Below, piece by piece: positions 35,946 to 47,295 of a stretch of 64,000 nucleotides of DNA. Numbering within the stretch: position 1 is the first letter of the stretch; every line of letters starts with the position of its first letter. The DNA comes from Epiperipatus broadwayi. Lineage: Eukaryota; Onychophora; Udeonychophora; Euonychophora; Peripatidae. Below the pieces are notes generated by a model. That model searched no databases. It saw only the letters and a list, made by a program, of their open reading frames with translations, and was not told the DNA's origin. A program made the position numbers and the translations under genes. Where the stretch lies: NCBI GenBank assembly GCA_028023455.1, contig JAQFVV010012497.1:250001-314000 (forward strand). The letters run 5' to 3'.

Positions 35946-36125
35946 GAGAACAGAAGTCTTCACCTAATTCCAAGAGATTGTAGGATACTTAGAAAAAGAT
36001 CACATGTGAAGTAAATAATAAATTGCTGGAAAGATATGAAGAAGAGAAAATATAGATCAAAGAAACTTGATTAAGTTCAAAGATCTTCACCCTACACTTG
36101 GATTTACAATAGTTAAAAATATATA
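35946..36125 (+). pseudogene. RTE-like LINE terminal fragment
   Basis: 'LIPRDCRILRKRSHVK' parallels 'WIPRDCKRLQG' near 34960-34990, followed by a degraded 'WKDMKKRKYRSKKLD' and an 'SPYTWIYN'-like end at the position of the RTE C-terminus. A 5'-truncated, broken copy. Confidence 0.6.
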
Positions 36126-37540
36126 CCTGCACTGTTCACAATGGAAATTGATTTACACAGATGTACTAATAATATAAGTAAAGATCTTTTATATAACTCA
36201 CTGTAGAACATAGGTATCTTCACAACAGTTCCATATAAAGGAATAGTGAAGAAAAAGGCAGTATTTGACCAGACTTGCCAGGAAATTATTGTTTTTTTAA
36301 TCTTTATGTGAATATCATTTAATAAATATATACCAACTTAATGTTTATGATGATGGCAATTTACTTGTAATTATATGTTGCTATTTCCATCATCTAGTTG
36401 AATTATTAATAATAACACACAAGTTAGTATACAGCAGAATGTTTTGAATGCTATTATTTTCCAATTTTCTTTAGGTATTACTGGTTTCATGAATACTAAA
36501 TATAAGGTATTAGCTCTAATTAATTAGATCAATAAGATCAAATCAATGACCTTTAGATTCATGAATATTGCATTTAAGATGACAAACCTTAACCAATTGT
36601 TTCGAGCTTAACACATTAAATTTAATATTCATAAATCTAAAGATCGCTTCACTTCCATAGAGCTAGCTAACAATGATTAGGATAGCAGTATCTAAAAAAG
36701 AAAAAAATACCATTCAAAATACTGTATTTTATAATAGCCCATGATTTACTACTAACAACGAGTGAAGTTTGAATTTTTTTTAAAACTAGTTAATTCAACT
36801 AGAATATGAAAATAATCAAAAATATATTTACAAGTATATCAATTTAATTCATCAGTTATATCAATAGACCGTCTCCTAATGTAGAGGCTGAATCAAATCT
36901 AGATTCCTATAAGTTTATAGTTTAAAGGGTCTTCAGATTCAAGACATCAGACTCAGTTTTCTGTTGACTGACTGATTACTTTTAACTTATTTTGCTATTC
37001 AATTCAATGAGATGAGAATTTGAATGTTCCACTTTTGAATGCAAATTTATATAGCTACACAGATCTGATACTAGGTTTGCAACTCTTAAGTTAACTATGT
37101 TGTTAGCTTTGATTCCTTACAAAAGAATTGTAAATGGATGTACACAGATTTTTCTTCAGCATATATCATTTGAAACAGCACTTTTTTTTTTTTTTTCTAA
37201 AATTTATGTTGTTAGAATTTATTCAAATAGATATATAATCTTATTAGAAATATATACTCTTATTCTTCTCCTTTACTTTCTTTGCATTTCTTCATATATA
37301 TATTGTTTATAATAACTCCTCTCATAAACACTTGGATGCAAATTTTTTTTTGCATTAAAGTTTATATGAGAGGAGTTATTATAAGCAATATATATAATCT
37401 TGTAGAAACATAGTAAGAGAAGCACTCATCCTAATTTCCAGTTGCTATTTCTAAGAGAACCGTAAAAAGATATAGAATCAAATTCATATATGTATATACA
37501 TCATTGATAAGATATAGAATTATCTGTATTTGAATATTTC
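36126..37540. other. No gene; two short hairpins
   Basis: 36535-36655 contains a ~25 bp inverted repeat around 'ttagattcatgaatatt'. 37295-37400 contains ~32 bp arms ('ataataactcctctcat' against 'atgagaggagttattat') around a ~40 base loop with A/T runs. The hairpins are too short to assign to a family. Confidence 0.55.
37295..37400. repeat. Hairpin, ~32 bp arms
   Basis: 'tatattgtttataataactcctctcataaac' (split over the arm) is matched by the reverse complement ending 'ggagttattataagcaatata', with one or two mismatches. It could be a tiny MITE or a cruciform-prone site upstream of the unk promoter region. Confidence 0.65.
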
Positions 37541-38339
37541 TAGAAAGCAAGTTGGCCGACTGAAATCTCGTAATAGTAGGCGACATGATAATTAATAAAA
37601 AAAAAAAAACTTAACATCTTCAATAATTGTCCTTTTAGATAACAAGCTATTAAATATCCCAAACCGAATATATACATGTTCTCTGCCCAAAGGGTGGGGA
37701 AACTAAGCAATATATTACGACCGGATGATCATAGATTCACACACAAATGAATGCGTATATATTTCCCCCATAGTTAACAATATCTACTCATCTATTAATA
37801 CATCACAGAAAGAAAAAAAAACAATGTAACCCTTTTTATTGTTTTCTTATTAATCACTTGCGGTGCCTGACGTTATTTACTATACGATGAACAGATTGTT
37901 AGCCTAATTCGATACTGGCATTATACATTTTAAGATGCACGCGATAATTTGAAATACAAACGACAAATTTAGAAAATAAATTTATCGCAAGCAATATTAC
38001 ATTTTAATAATATATATAAAATGAATGGTGACATTTAAAGATAAAACAGCACACACAAAAAAAAATGGATACATTTTTTAAAAAAATGTTAGGTTTGGAA
38101 ATTACAGCATTTTGCATAACAATTTTCACGCAAGATATTAGATACTTGAATCAATAACTGTAGTAGTAATAAAAAAAAAAACTAAGCCCAAAATTAAGAT
38201 ATTTTTATATGAAAAAAAAAAAAAACTGTACATACGATTACGCCATTACAAATTAACAGAAAGAAAGAGGGGTGGGGGGGACTCAATAGTAGTAAAAAAG
38301 ATACTTTCTTTGTGTAAAGCCCAATAAACGGTACAATCT

Positions 38340-38675
38340 TTTACCCGGGAAATCGTTTTTGCGCGGGAAAATATATAATTCTTTGTATCAACTAAAAGAA
38401 TTTTCAGAACAATATTTTGTTCTAGATGAAGCATTATATGTACAAAAAAAAAAGAAAGACAATTACATCCAGTTAAAGTTTGCTAAATAAAGCAGCTACT
38501 ATAAATTCTAAAATCCATTCGCACAGTAGAGATTTATCTAAATAGAAATTTGACCTTGAAGAGTAGAAACCTAGTTAATTGAATATCATGTGATATCTTT
38601 CCACTAATCAGAATGCTTGCATAACAGAGCGTACCCTGCGCAATCACAATGCGCGCGCCACCTAATTCTAACAAA
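38340..38675 (+). promoter_or_regulatory. Probable unk promoter and 5' untranslated region
   Basis: CpG-containing words, very rare elsewhere in the window, cluster just before the unk start codon: 'cccgggaaatcg' and 'tttttgcgcgggaaaa' (38356-38371), and 'gcgcgcgcc' (38651-38659). The second fits an E2F-type site (TTTSSCGC and its mirror). No TATA box is obvious. The transcription start is unknown; the region is inferred from position and composition. Confidence 0.45.
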
Positions 38676-38734
38676 ATGCCGTCAGAGCAGAAATCAGTCT
38701 TGACAACACAAACAGAAAAGCCTATACATTATAC
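38676..38734 (+). CDS. unk: unkempt-family CCCH zinc-finger protein, coding exon 1
   Basis: ATG at 38676 opens 19 full codons (MPSEQKSVLTTQTEKPIHY) plus two bases of the Thr codon completed in exon 2. The short Ser/Thr/Gln-rich leader ending 'EKP-x-HYT' matches how family members lead into the invariant YLKEFR block, so the start and the exon are convincing although the exon is tiny. It ends at a consensus donor 'gtatgt'. Intron 1 is only 107 bp (38735-38841) and ends 'tttttttctag'. Splicing joins AC|T, restoring 'HYTYLKEF'. Upstream alternative starts in frame were not identified. Confidence 0.85.
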
Positions 38735-38841
38735 GTATGTATTTTAAAATTTGATAAGAATTAATACCTAAATTTACTGGAAAAATATTGTATAGTATTG
38801 TCAGCCATTGACTCTTATTTTTTTTTGTATTTTTTTTCTAG
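38735..38841 (+). other. unk: unk intron 1
   Basis: 107 bp intron with donor gtatgt, polypyrimidine tract (T-rich, 38818-38838) and acceptor ctag. The phase agrees between the flanking exons. Confidence 0.85.
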
Positions 38842-39051
38842 TTATTTGAAAGAATTTCGAGTAGAGCAATGCCCGCTTTTCTTACAACACAAATGTACAC
38901 AACATCGACCGTTCACATGTTTTCATTGGCATTTTATGAATCAAAGACGTAGGAGACCTATTAGAAAGCGTGATGGTACTTTTAACTATAATCCGGATAT
39001 TTATTGTACCAAATACGATGAAACTACAGGCTTATGTCCTGACGGAGATGA
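38842..39051 (+). CDS. unk: unkempt-family CCCH zinc-finger protein, coding exon 2 (zinc finger 1 and start of finger 2)
   Basis: Encodes residues 21-89 in the joined frame, starting YLKEFRVEQCPLFLQHKC. The first CCCH finger is complete (Cys30, Cys38, Cys46, His50: CX7CX7CX3H). After a basic patch 'NQRRRRPIRKRDGTFNY', the second finger begins (Cys75, Cys85) and is cut by the donor 'gtaagt' at 39052, inside the Glu codon of 'GDE'. The next exon must start with the remaining base and supply Cys-x3-His. Unkempt proteins are cytoplasmic RNA-binding regulators that recognise short UAG/U-rich sites through their finger clusters and repress translation, with a role in neuronal morphology. All visible finger residues are intact, so this is a functional host gene. 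Confidence 0.97.
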
Positions 39052-40559
39052 GTAAGTAGAACTGATTTTGTTAGCTTACTATTATAACCATGCGTCAAGT
39101 TAGTGCTATAAGAATTGGTCATCAGAGTACGAATGATTACGTTCTATTCGACCATCACCATTTTTTTTTTGTCTATTCATGACATTAATATTATAATCTT
39201 GATTTTTTAGAAACATTTTATAATTTATTTTGCTTGAAAATACATTTATGATCAATACTAGTTTACATGGCGAATATAGAATGTGTGGTAGGGGTTGACA
39301 TATTGTAAACAAACATGGCTGCCATATTTACTTCAGTTAGTTCAAGCGATTTGAGCTGTGATTTTTGGTGGGACTTTTTACTTTTTGAATCCGATGTTTC
39401 TATTTAAAGTAAAATTTAAACATGTTATTGACTCTTATATATCGTTTTAAAACATTTTTATTCACTGACATGTGTAATAAATCGGGAAATAAATAATTTA
39501 ATGGAGACATGATTTAGGTTCCATATTGAATGTTTTCTCGAGATCGACAGTTATTTTATAGTATATAGTGCTATCCAACTGATGACCGATTTTTAAATAC
39601 ATTGCATGTTTAATAGCATGACTTGTAATAAATTATGCATTACAAAAAGTATTATAATAAAAAAAGAAACTGACAATCTTGCTTAGTTGACCAATGCCAA
39701 TACTAAAACCATTTTTTTTTTAAATTATATTTTTTTTAGTTTTTGAATTCATATTTATATTATCAAATATTGAAGAAAAAGATTAATACAGATCACTTAA
39801 CATGTGCTTATAAAAAATTGCAAGATCTTTTTAAAACAGTTCTCTTTTTCTCAATCATGTTTATTATAAACTAATTTTTTTTTTACTGAATACATATGCG
39901 TGTCTGAGACTGTATTTACAAAAATGTATGCAGAAATTTTAAGATCCTTAAATTATTTTAGAAATTATATTTTAATAGATAAGGTACTATACTATTTTTT
40001 TAAAAAGTCACTAATCGTTTTTGAACATTATTTAGTATTTAAACTTTTTTACAAAACGGCTACTTTTTTTGTTGTTTTTTTTTTTGTGTTTTAAATTAAT
40101 GAAAATTATATAAAACTAAAGTTTATTAATATTTCCTCTCATATAGAACAAAATATATATATATGCAGAAGAAATATACATTTTAAAGGATTTGGATATT
40201 TTCATGAAACATTCTAAATTTTATTTAGGAGGCATATATATTAAAAAATATTGTTTTTTAATAAAGCTATATTTTCCTCCTACTTATGGTGGAAATGGTT
40301 TTTAAAAACTTATTTGCTAAATAAATATTTTTTTAATCATAATTTGACTTTTTTTCTGAAAATAATGTTCAGTATTTATTTTAGGGTGGGAAAGGATATA
40401 ATTAACATGAGAATAACACCATTAAATAGCTTTTTGCAGTGCAGGTCTCTTACACATCCCTCCAGAGAATTAGTGAAAGGGAAGACATTACTCATCAGGA
40501 TAACTAACTGTTGGTTGGTCGATGAGGATTTTTGTTTGCTTGTTTAATTATCTTTTCTT
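39052..40559 (+). other. Start of unk intron 2; no other gene recognised
   Basis: Begins at donor gtaagt. Apart from the YY1-like site at 39311-39325, it is AT-rich with poly(T) runs (39711-39736, 40075-40086). No exon coding the next unk block was found here or farther downstream. Unk intron 2 is therefore likely to extend beyond the window. Confidence 0.55.
39311..39325 (+). promoter_or_regulatory. YY1-like motif in unk intron 2
   Basis: 'aaacatggctgccat' fits the YY1 core AANATGGCNGC and lies about 260 bp into intron 2, in a locally less AT-rich stretch (39281-39380). Possibly an intronic promoter or enhancer element. Motif match only. Confidence 0.35.
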
Positions 40560-41394
40560 CATATATTGCTTCTTAATAAAGTAGCAGTTATTTTCCTATT
40601 GATTTCAGTTAAGTTTGAATTATCTTCAAAATCTCTATTTTAAAAAGATTAGCAAATTCTACAGAGTGTTTCTGAAGATTAAGGCTATCAACTGTTAATA
40701 CTATATTTTTTAATAGGTTTCATTTCTCTGATTTTGCATCAACACATATTTTACATCTCTTTAATTTATTATCATTTTTTGTGTTAAAACTATTACAAAC
40801 ATTGCAATTTTGAAATATATATTTTCTGTTACCCAAATATTCAATTTTGCTATATCTTTATTTGGATATTTCCATGTCCATTTATGTTTAGCTAAAAGAG
40901 AGAATTCATAATTTACAATGTGTTATTTATTATTTCTGTTATTATAACCAAATTTCCCCACACCTTTCATTTTTACTTATTTTCCACTTCTAGCATTAAA
41001 GTCTCCCATGATAATTTTAAAATGTTTAGTGCGATCAGAAGTATTTTATATGCCTATATAAAAATCCTCTACTTCATTGCAATGACACAACCTGAATTAT
41101 TTTCATTTTATATCTTTCATTTAGATAAGTCAATTATTTTATATAGCGCAATGTTTTTTATAAACTGTAATATTTAAACAGCATTAAACTGTTGCACATG
41201 CGCTATTCTTGCCATTCTCTTCATTAGTCCGTCAATCTCTAGTGCATTTTTTATTGATAATGAATTCCATCTTTATTTTCAATATATATAGCTTTATAGT
41301 AAAGTATATTTAAATCAATTGTTCCTTTTTCTTCTAATTGCACAAAATCTAATGAAAATCCTATTTAATATAACAGTTCTTTTTCAAATCTTAT
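40560..41394 (-). pseudogene. RTE-like LINE endonuclease (APE type) remnant
   Basis: On the - strand, 'LNERYKMKIIQVVS' (about 41128-41080) matches the family's R-Y-x-hydrophobic-x-hydrophobic-I-Q-V-Y block. 'IIMGDFNARSGK' (about 41017-40982) is the GDFN catalytic box, intact. 'KHKWTWKYPNKD' (about 40888-40853) is the downstream W-T-W-x-[SY]-P box. Together these are diagnostic of the AP-endonuclease domain that nicks target DNA. Stops separate the blocks. Its upper end is cut by element C at 41408. It may be the missing N-terminal part of the same RTE family as 48700-50490. Confidence 0.8.
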
Positions 41395-42478
41395 AATATT
41401 GTTTTACATTCATATCGGCTTTTTTCAAACCAAATTGTGCAAACGCTTTTTGAGAGTGTTAAATAATAAATGAATAACCTCTGACCCATACAAGATATAG
41501 AATTTATGCAGCAATAAAAGGAATCCTCTTATTACTACGACTCAAATATTTATGTATGAGCAAATCTGAAGTACTGGCACAGAAGGTGTGACTATAGAAC
41601 AGTCACTTTGAATTACTATATATAACTTATGAATGAATGACGCTGATGAAATTTACTAGAATTTACTGAACGTCATTCCAACTGAAATTAATCGTATATA
41701 TAAATCAACATTTATTTTTTATAGCGTCTGTATACAATTGTAATCACATTCATATCGGCTTTTTTCAAACCAAATTGTGCAAACGCTTTTTGAGAGTGTT
41801 AAATAATAAATGAATAACCTCTGACCCATACAAGATATAGAATTTATGCAGCAATAAAAGGAATCCTCTTATTACTACGACTCAAATATTTATATATGAG
41901 CAAATCTGCCAGTACTTCAGATTTGCTCATATATAAATATTTGAGTCGTAGTAATAAGAGGATTCCTTTTATTGCTGCATAAATTCTATATCTTGTATGG
42001 ATCAGAGGTTATTCATTTATTATTTAACACTCTCAAAAAGCGTTTGCACAATTTGGTTTGAAAAAAGCCGATATGAATGTGATTACAATTGTATACAGAC
42101 GCTATAAAAAATAAATGCTGATTTATATATACCATTAATTTCAGTTGGAATGACGTTCAGTAAATTCTAGTAAATTTCATCGGCATCATTCATTCATAAG
42201 TTATACATAGTAATTCAAAGTGACTGTTCTATAGTCACACCTTCTGTGCCAGTACTTCAGATTTGCTCATATATAAATATTTGAGTCGTAGTAATAAGAG
42301 GATTCCTTTTATTGCTGCATAAATTCTATATCTTGTATGGGTCAGAGGTTATTCATTTATTATTTAACACTCTCAAAAAGCATTTGCACAATTTGGTTTG
42401 AAAAAAGCCGATAAGAATGTGATTACAATTGTATACAGATGCTATAAAAAATAAATGCTGATTTAAATATTGTTTTAC
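41395..42478 (+). mobile_element. Non-coding composite foldback element C with 13 bp target duplication
   Basis: 'aatattgttttac' occurs at 41395-41407 and 42466-42478 as exact direct repeats around 1058 bp. The interior has one full ~338 bp unit (41408-41745), a second forward unit truncated at 41908, a 9 bp loop, then inverted copies from 41918 to 42465 (start of unit inverted at 41918-42085, a second inverted unit following, and its first part again at 42246-42420). Forward and inverted parts are nearly identical. No coding. Each unit carries 'gaatgacg ... cgtcattc', an 8 bp perfect hairpin stem. The unit family equals that of element A. Confidence 0.8.
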
Positions 42479-43004
42479 GTAAATGTGATTTTCATTTGTA
42501 TATAGTTAAATAAAAGATCATCATTAAATAGCATTTGGGTTCAAATCAGAGGATTCTTAGTGCTGTTCGCCTTTGGTTGCCAACCCTGTCTTGACTAAAA
42601 ACTTTACACTCTCCAAGGAATAAGAGCTATAATTTTAGTTTTGTCTGTCATGATTGTATTACATAATAAAAAAAAATTAAAAAATTCACACATTTGGCCT
42701 GCCTTCAAGAAAACGCAACTGATGATTTAATTAAGAACTGTCAGGCAACTTGAAAAGAAAAAAATATAATATTTCTTGCTCTCAAACACAGAAATAAAAA
42801 GGCAATAAACTCATTATACTGGCTAATGCATGCTGGGGAACAGCTCATCCATGATCATTTACCATATAAATAATTACATAGTAATAACAAGAACATATGC
42901 GTTGTTCAGTTCCTTTAAGACCTTAAAGAGGAATCAAAGAGATTCTTATCAGTTATACATAATTCTTTTCTGTAGCCTTCATCTTAAATATACATTCATA
43001 AATA
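42479..43004. other. No gene recognised
   Basis: Contains 'ttgggttcaaatcagagg' near 42537, a B-box-like word without a matching A box. Otherwise AT-rich. Confidence 0.45.
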
Positions 43005-43510
43005 AATGGTACTTATTTTAAAATAGAAAAAAAAAATTAAGAACATACATGCTTGATATGAATATCATGTTTTTACTTTTTTTTTTAAAGAGTTTATTCT
43101 TCATAGTAATGATGGCTTTTTTATGAAAAAAAAAAATTGTGTTTGTGTGTGAGTCTAATCAATTAAATTAGCAAGTAAAAATAAACTACATAGTAAAATT
43201 TTATTTTTATAGCAATATAAAATATTGTAAATGTATGTAATATATTCAGTGTATGTAAAGAATAAATAAACAGTACATATTTTAAAATAGGAAAAAATTA
43301 AGGGCATACATGCTTGATATGAATAACCATATTTTTTACTTTTTCTTTTAGAATTATTCTTCGTAGAAATGATGACTTTTGTGTGTGTGTGTGTGTGTGT
43401 GGTCTAATTGAATAAAATCAAGCAAAAATAAATTACATAGTAAAATTTTATTATTATAACAATATAAAATATTGTAAATACATGTAATATATCCAGTATA
43501 TGTTAAAATT
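43005..43510 (+). repeat. Tandem duplication, ~260 bp units
   Basis: Unit 1 (about 43005-43268) and unit 2 (about 43269-43510) share 'acatacatgcttgatatgaata', 'ttattctt.gtag.aatgatg', 'acatagtaaaattttatt' and 'aatataaaatattgtaaat' in order. A (GT)n run at 43381-43400 in unit 2 replaces a shorter 'gtttgtgtgtgagt' in unit 1. No coding. Confidence 0.8.
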
Positions 43511-45630
43511 AATAGATATTACATTATTTAATTATTACAATTTGATTTACAAATATCAAACTTGTTAGGCTCACAACTTTGATATTATCTATTTGATTTA
43601 CTAGGCTGAGATTATCATATCATTTCTATCCCAGATATAAACTTTAAATCCAGCTAAAGATTAATTTATTTGTTTTTTTAATTAATATCAACACTTGGAA
43701 TAATTAATCCATCGTTATTCGTGTCTTTTTTTTTTTTAAATACGCTTAAAGTAATCACTTCATTATATAATTTATAGACTTTAATATTTACATTTAATAA
43801 TTTTCTTACAAATAAATTTTTAAAGGTATGCAAAGTTTATAATGAGAGAATAGGAATAAATAAGATTGTATAATCAAATTTTTATATTGTTATTCCAGGA
43901 AGGCTAGGGAAGTGAATGGCTCATTAACACAATCTGTAATATATGTATATTCATTATAATCAGTTAATTTTTGTTGCATAATTTTGATAGTTGCTTTAGA
44001 TCTGTGCTCATGTAAACTGATAATAGAGGAGAGAGAAATTTGTGGATATATTAAAATATTAAAAAAAAGAAAACTGCCTAACATAAACATTAAATTAATG
44101 ACAATTTTTTCATTTACCATATACTTATATAAAATAACTATTATACTAATCTTGAAGCAGTAATCTTGAGGATTGGTTATCCAAACAAAATAGCTAATGC
44201 AGTTTTTACAAGGTTACAATTTTTAATCATTCCATAACATTTATACATTTTTTGAGAAGACTTAAGTCTTTTAGAAATCTACTTAATCCCTATAGATTAC
44301 ACTACATCCTACAGTTCTTTATAAATTGCAGATACTAAAATTCCTATTAATTAAACATTATAAATTATATTACTTATGATTCTAATGTATTGATTTCTTC
44401 CTTGTGTTTTTCTTTATGATACTGTTTATGTTTGCACATAGTAACATACCTAAAACATATTTGCAGCTATATACATTAATAATTCATTTTTCAGTAATTT
44501 AATTATAATTTTTTCTTTAAACAACAACAATTTTTAATAAAAAGTTGTAGTACTTTAATTTTTATGCAATTTTAATTTTTTTTTTAACTACTATTCAACA
44601 ATAAAAATAATTATTCATTATGAAGTTATTTGGTCTATCTTTCAGTTTAATCATTTTGTTTACAAATGGTCATTTTGTCTGTGGATTTTATTTTATGATT
44701 TGATTTTCGATGATTGCAAGATTAATTTCTACTGTAATTGCATAATTTTGATGTAATTTCACAATTTAAAGACTTTCTATGATAATTGATATCTGGCAAC
44801 TACTTAATGTTCTATCCAACGCTATATTTGGTGATCACCTAGATATGTCATTAGTAAGAAAAAATTGACAGCAAAAAAGTTATTGCCAATAGGAATTGAT
44901 AAATTTTGCAGGCAAGATATATTTTCAATGATTAGTAACTATTCATTCTTTTATAGACCAAGAATATCCTATCTTAAAAATGGGATCAGTGAAATTATTT
45001 TTCATATGGAGATATGATATGAATTGCTGAAGATGATGATCAGTAACTGGAATGCCAAAAATAAAAGAAAGTAACTACTTCGGATTTGAAATCCAAAATA
45101 AAGTAAGAGGATGTCTCTTCAATTTTTGTATATAACATTGTTAGTGTAAATTTATAACTTTTAAATAAAAATTATTAACAAAAATTAACATTTAACTTTA
45201 TTGTTAATCAATCATATTAAGATGCAAACATATTATTTTTGATTGCATGTATATTTAAATCTGTATAATTAAAATTGCCACTCTTTGTTTTTGTTTTTTA
45301 AATTACAAAAAAGAATGTATTAAATAAAAATGTTGTACTTTGTAAATATATATAATGCTATATAATTTTATACACAAAGTTTATATATTATTTCTTTTAA
45401 TGAAGTTCAGTTTGTTTGCAAAAAAAGAAAAGTTTCTTGCAGTTCCTTTTTCTTATGTATGTAATGTAATGTTGGCTTTTTTTAGAAGTATAATGTAATT
45501 GGGTTGCTTGCTTATTAAATATTTTTATATGCATCAATAAAGTGCAATTTCTGAATACTTTAGCTTCAGCTGGGAATATAAATTCACGGACTCAAATGTA
45601 TTCTGGCTTATGTCTACTAAGAAAAAGGAA
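43511..45630. other. No gene recognised
   Basis: AT-rich. 43535-43605 ('atttgatttacaaatatcaaac', 'cacaactttgata') resembles, inverted, the repeat at 56640-56710, and so is a small dispersed copy. Nothing else is assignable. Confidence 0.5.
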
Positions 45631-45634
45631 AAAT

Positions 45635-46240
45635 AACAATAGCAAACTCTCCATCCAGTACTGCCATCCAGTGTAAACCTTAATAATCAGTGGATGCAAG
45701 AAGGTTTGTACATAAAATCCCTATCTAGTGTCTACTCATCCAATATCCCCAGACTAGTTTCTAGCTTGTGATTTTCATCAGTGAGGAGCTTTGGATCGAG
45801 AGCACTGCACTTAAATCTTAGAATATAATGTAACCCTCCAGCAGCAGCCACTTTTACCTATTTAGTTAACTATAAAACTAGGAGCCCAAGATAAAAGCAA
45901 TAATGTTTTCATTCCAAGCTCATTCGCCTGTACAGTCATATGGTTCAGATCTATATGACTATACAAGCAAATGAGCTTGGATGAAAACATCTGTTTGTTT
46001 TCATTTTGGTCTCATAGCTTTATAGTTTATCAAATAGGTAAAAAATTGGATCCTAAGGTCTAGGTGCAGTGCTCTCAGATTCAAAGCTCCTCACTGAAGA
46101 AAGCCACAAGCTAGAAACTAGTCTGAGGATATTGGATAAGTAGGCACTAGATAGGAATTTTATATGCAAATCTTCTTGTATCTATTGATTACTAAATCTT
46201 GCATTGTGTGGCATTACTGTATGGAGAGTTTGCTGCCATT
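45635..46240. repeat. Large imperfect palindrome (~300 bp arms)
   Basis: The left arm (about 45635-45940) and right arm (about 45955-46240) are reverse complements with moderate divergence. Left landmarks are 'gcaaactctccatccagta', 'gactagtttctagcttgtg' and 'agtgaggagctttgg'; these return reversed at 46235-46070. The centre is near 45945, 'gtcatat'/'atatgac'. Fragments of the same family lie at 6655-6785, 46790-47010, 47160-47290 and 63510-63580. No coding frame. Confidence 0.75.
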
Positions 46241-46784
46241 AATTACAACTTGTGTAAGCATAGGAAATGGTAATCATGTGAAAAAGGAAAAATTGGCTTA
46301 GTCATTTGAAGAGAACTGTGATCAGTTTGCTATTTTGGCATTTATATGCCATTTTACTTTCTGAATAAATAACTACAATAAAATAATATTTATTTCTTTT
46401 TATTTTATATTTAGTATATTCTACATATTATTTGCTCCTCTAACATATATGTCAGTTCTACTATTAAAGCTATCTCCAGAAAAATTTAAATTACAATACC
46501 TAATTACATTTTCTTTAATTTGCTGTTTCTAATTTAATTATTTTATAACATTATATTTGAATATTTATATTTATGACTTATAAATTCTGCAATCAAGTCT
46601 GATTTCAAAATTTTTTTTATAGCATATCAAAGAAAATATGCTTTATGATAGTTTTGATTATTATATTTCTTGTAGTAAAATAATCATCATACACATATTT
46701 AAATAAACTGTGTGACATATAATGATGAATTTTTTAAACAAACAGAAGAGTCAAGTCATATGTTTTAATGTGCTTAAACAATAG

Positions 46785-47295
46785 GTGCTCTATGATAGTG
46801 TTTAATATATTCCTATCCAGTGCTGTCCTTTCCTTATTTACAGACTAATTTTTAGCTTATAGTTTTCATTTATGAAGAGTTTTGAATATGGATCTAAGGC
46901 ACCTTTCCTCCAGCAGCCATCATTCACTCCTCTTTTTATTATCTAGTTATTAGCCAAAAATTCAAAAACTCATTAATGTTTTGAATAGCCAATTTGCTTA
47001 CATAATTATATAGATCTGGCTATAGACATTTATATTACTTGGCTATGATTATTATAACACTGATAAAACATCATGTAACTACTTACACTTGATTTTTGAA
47101 TAGCATATCTATTTTTTTTATTCTGATTATATCACATTGTGCAAACTTGAGAATCAATAAGTTCTTAATGAATCCCTATCCAATGCTATCTCACTCCATT
47201 TTTACAGACTAGTTTCTAATTTATGTCTTTCATTAGTGAGAAGTTTTGAATCTGGATCTAAAGCCCTTGGATTTTAGAGGGTTTTTTTTTTTGCC
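46785..47295 (+). repeat. Two truncated copies of the palindrome family
   Basis: 46800-47010 and 47165-47290 each contain 'cctatcca.tgct', 'acagactag/attt', 'gtgagaagttttga'-like and 'ggatctaa.gc' in the order seen in the left arm at 45715-45820. They are diverged from each other. Confidence 0.65.

Noticed and set aside
41635-41690. Hammerhead ribozyme suggested by CTGATGA
   Set aside because: The required stem II and GAAA followed by stem III and the cleavage triplet cannot be placed. The stem present encloses the motif in the wrong topology.
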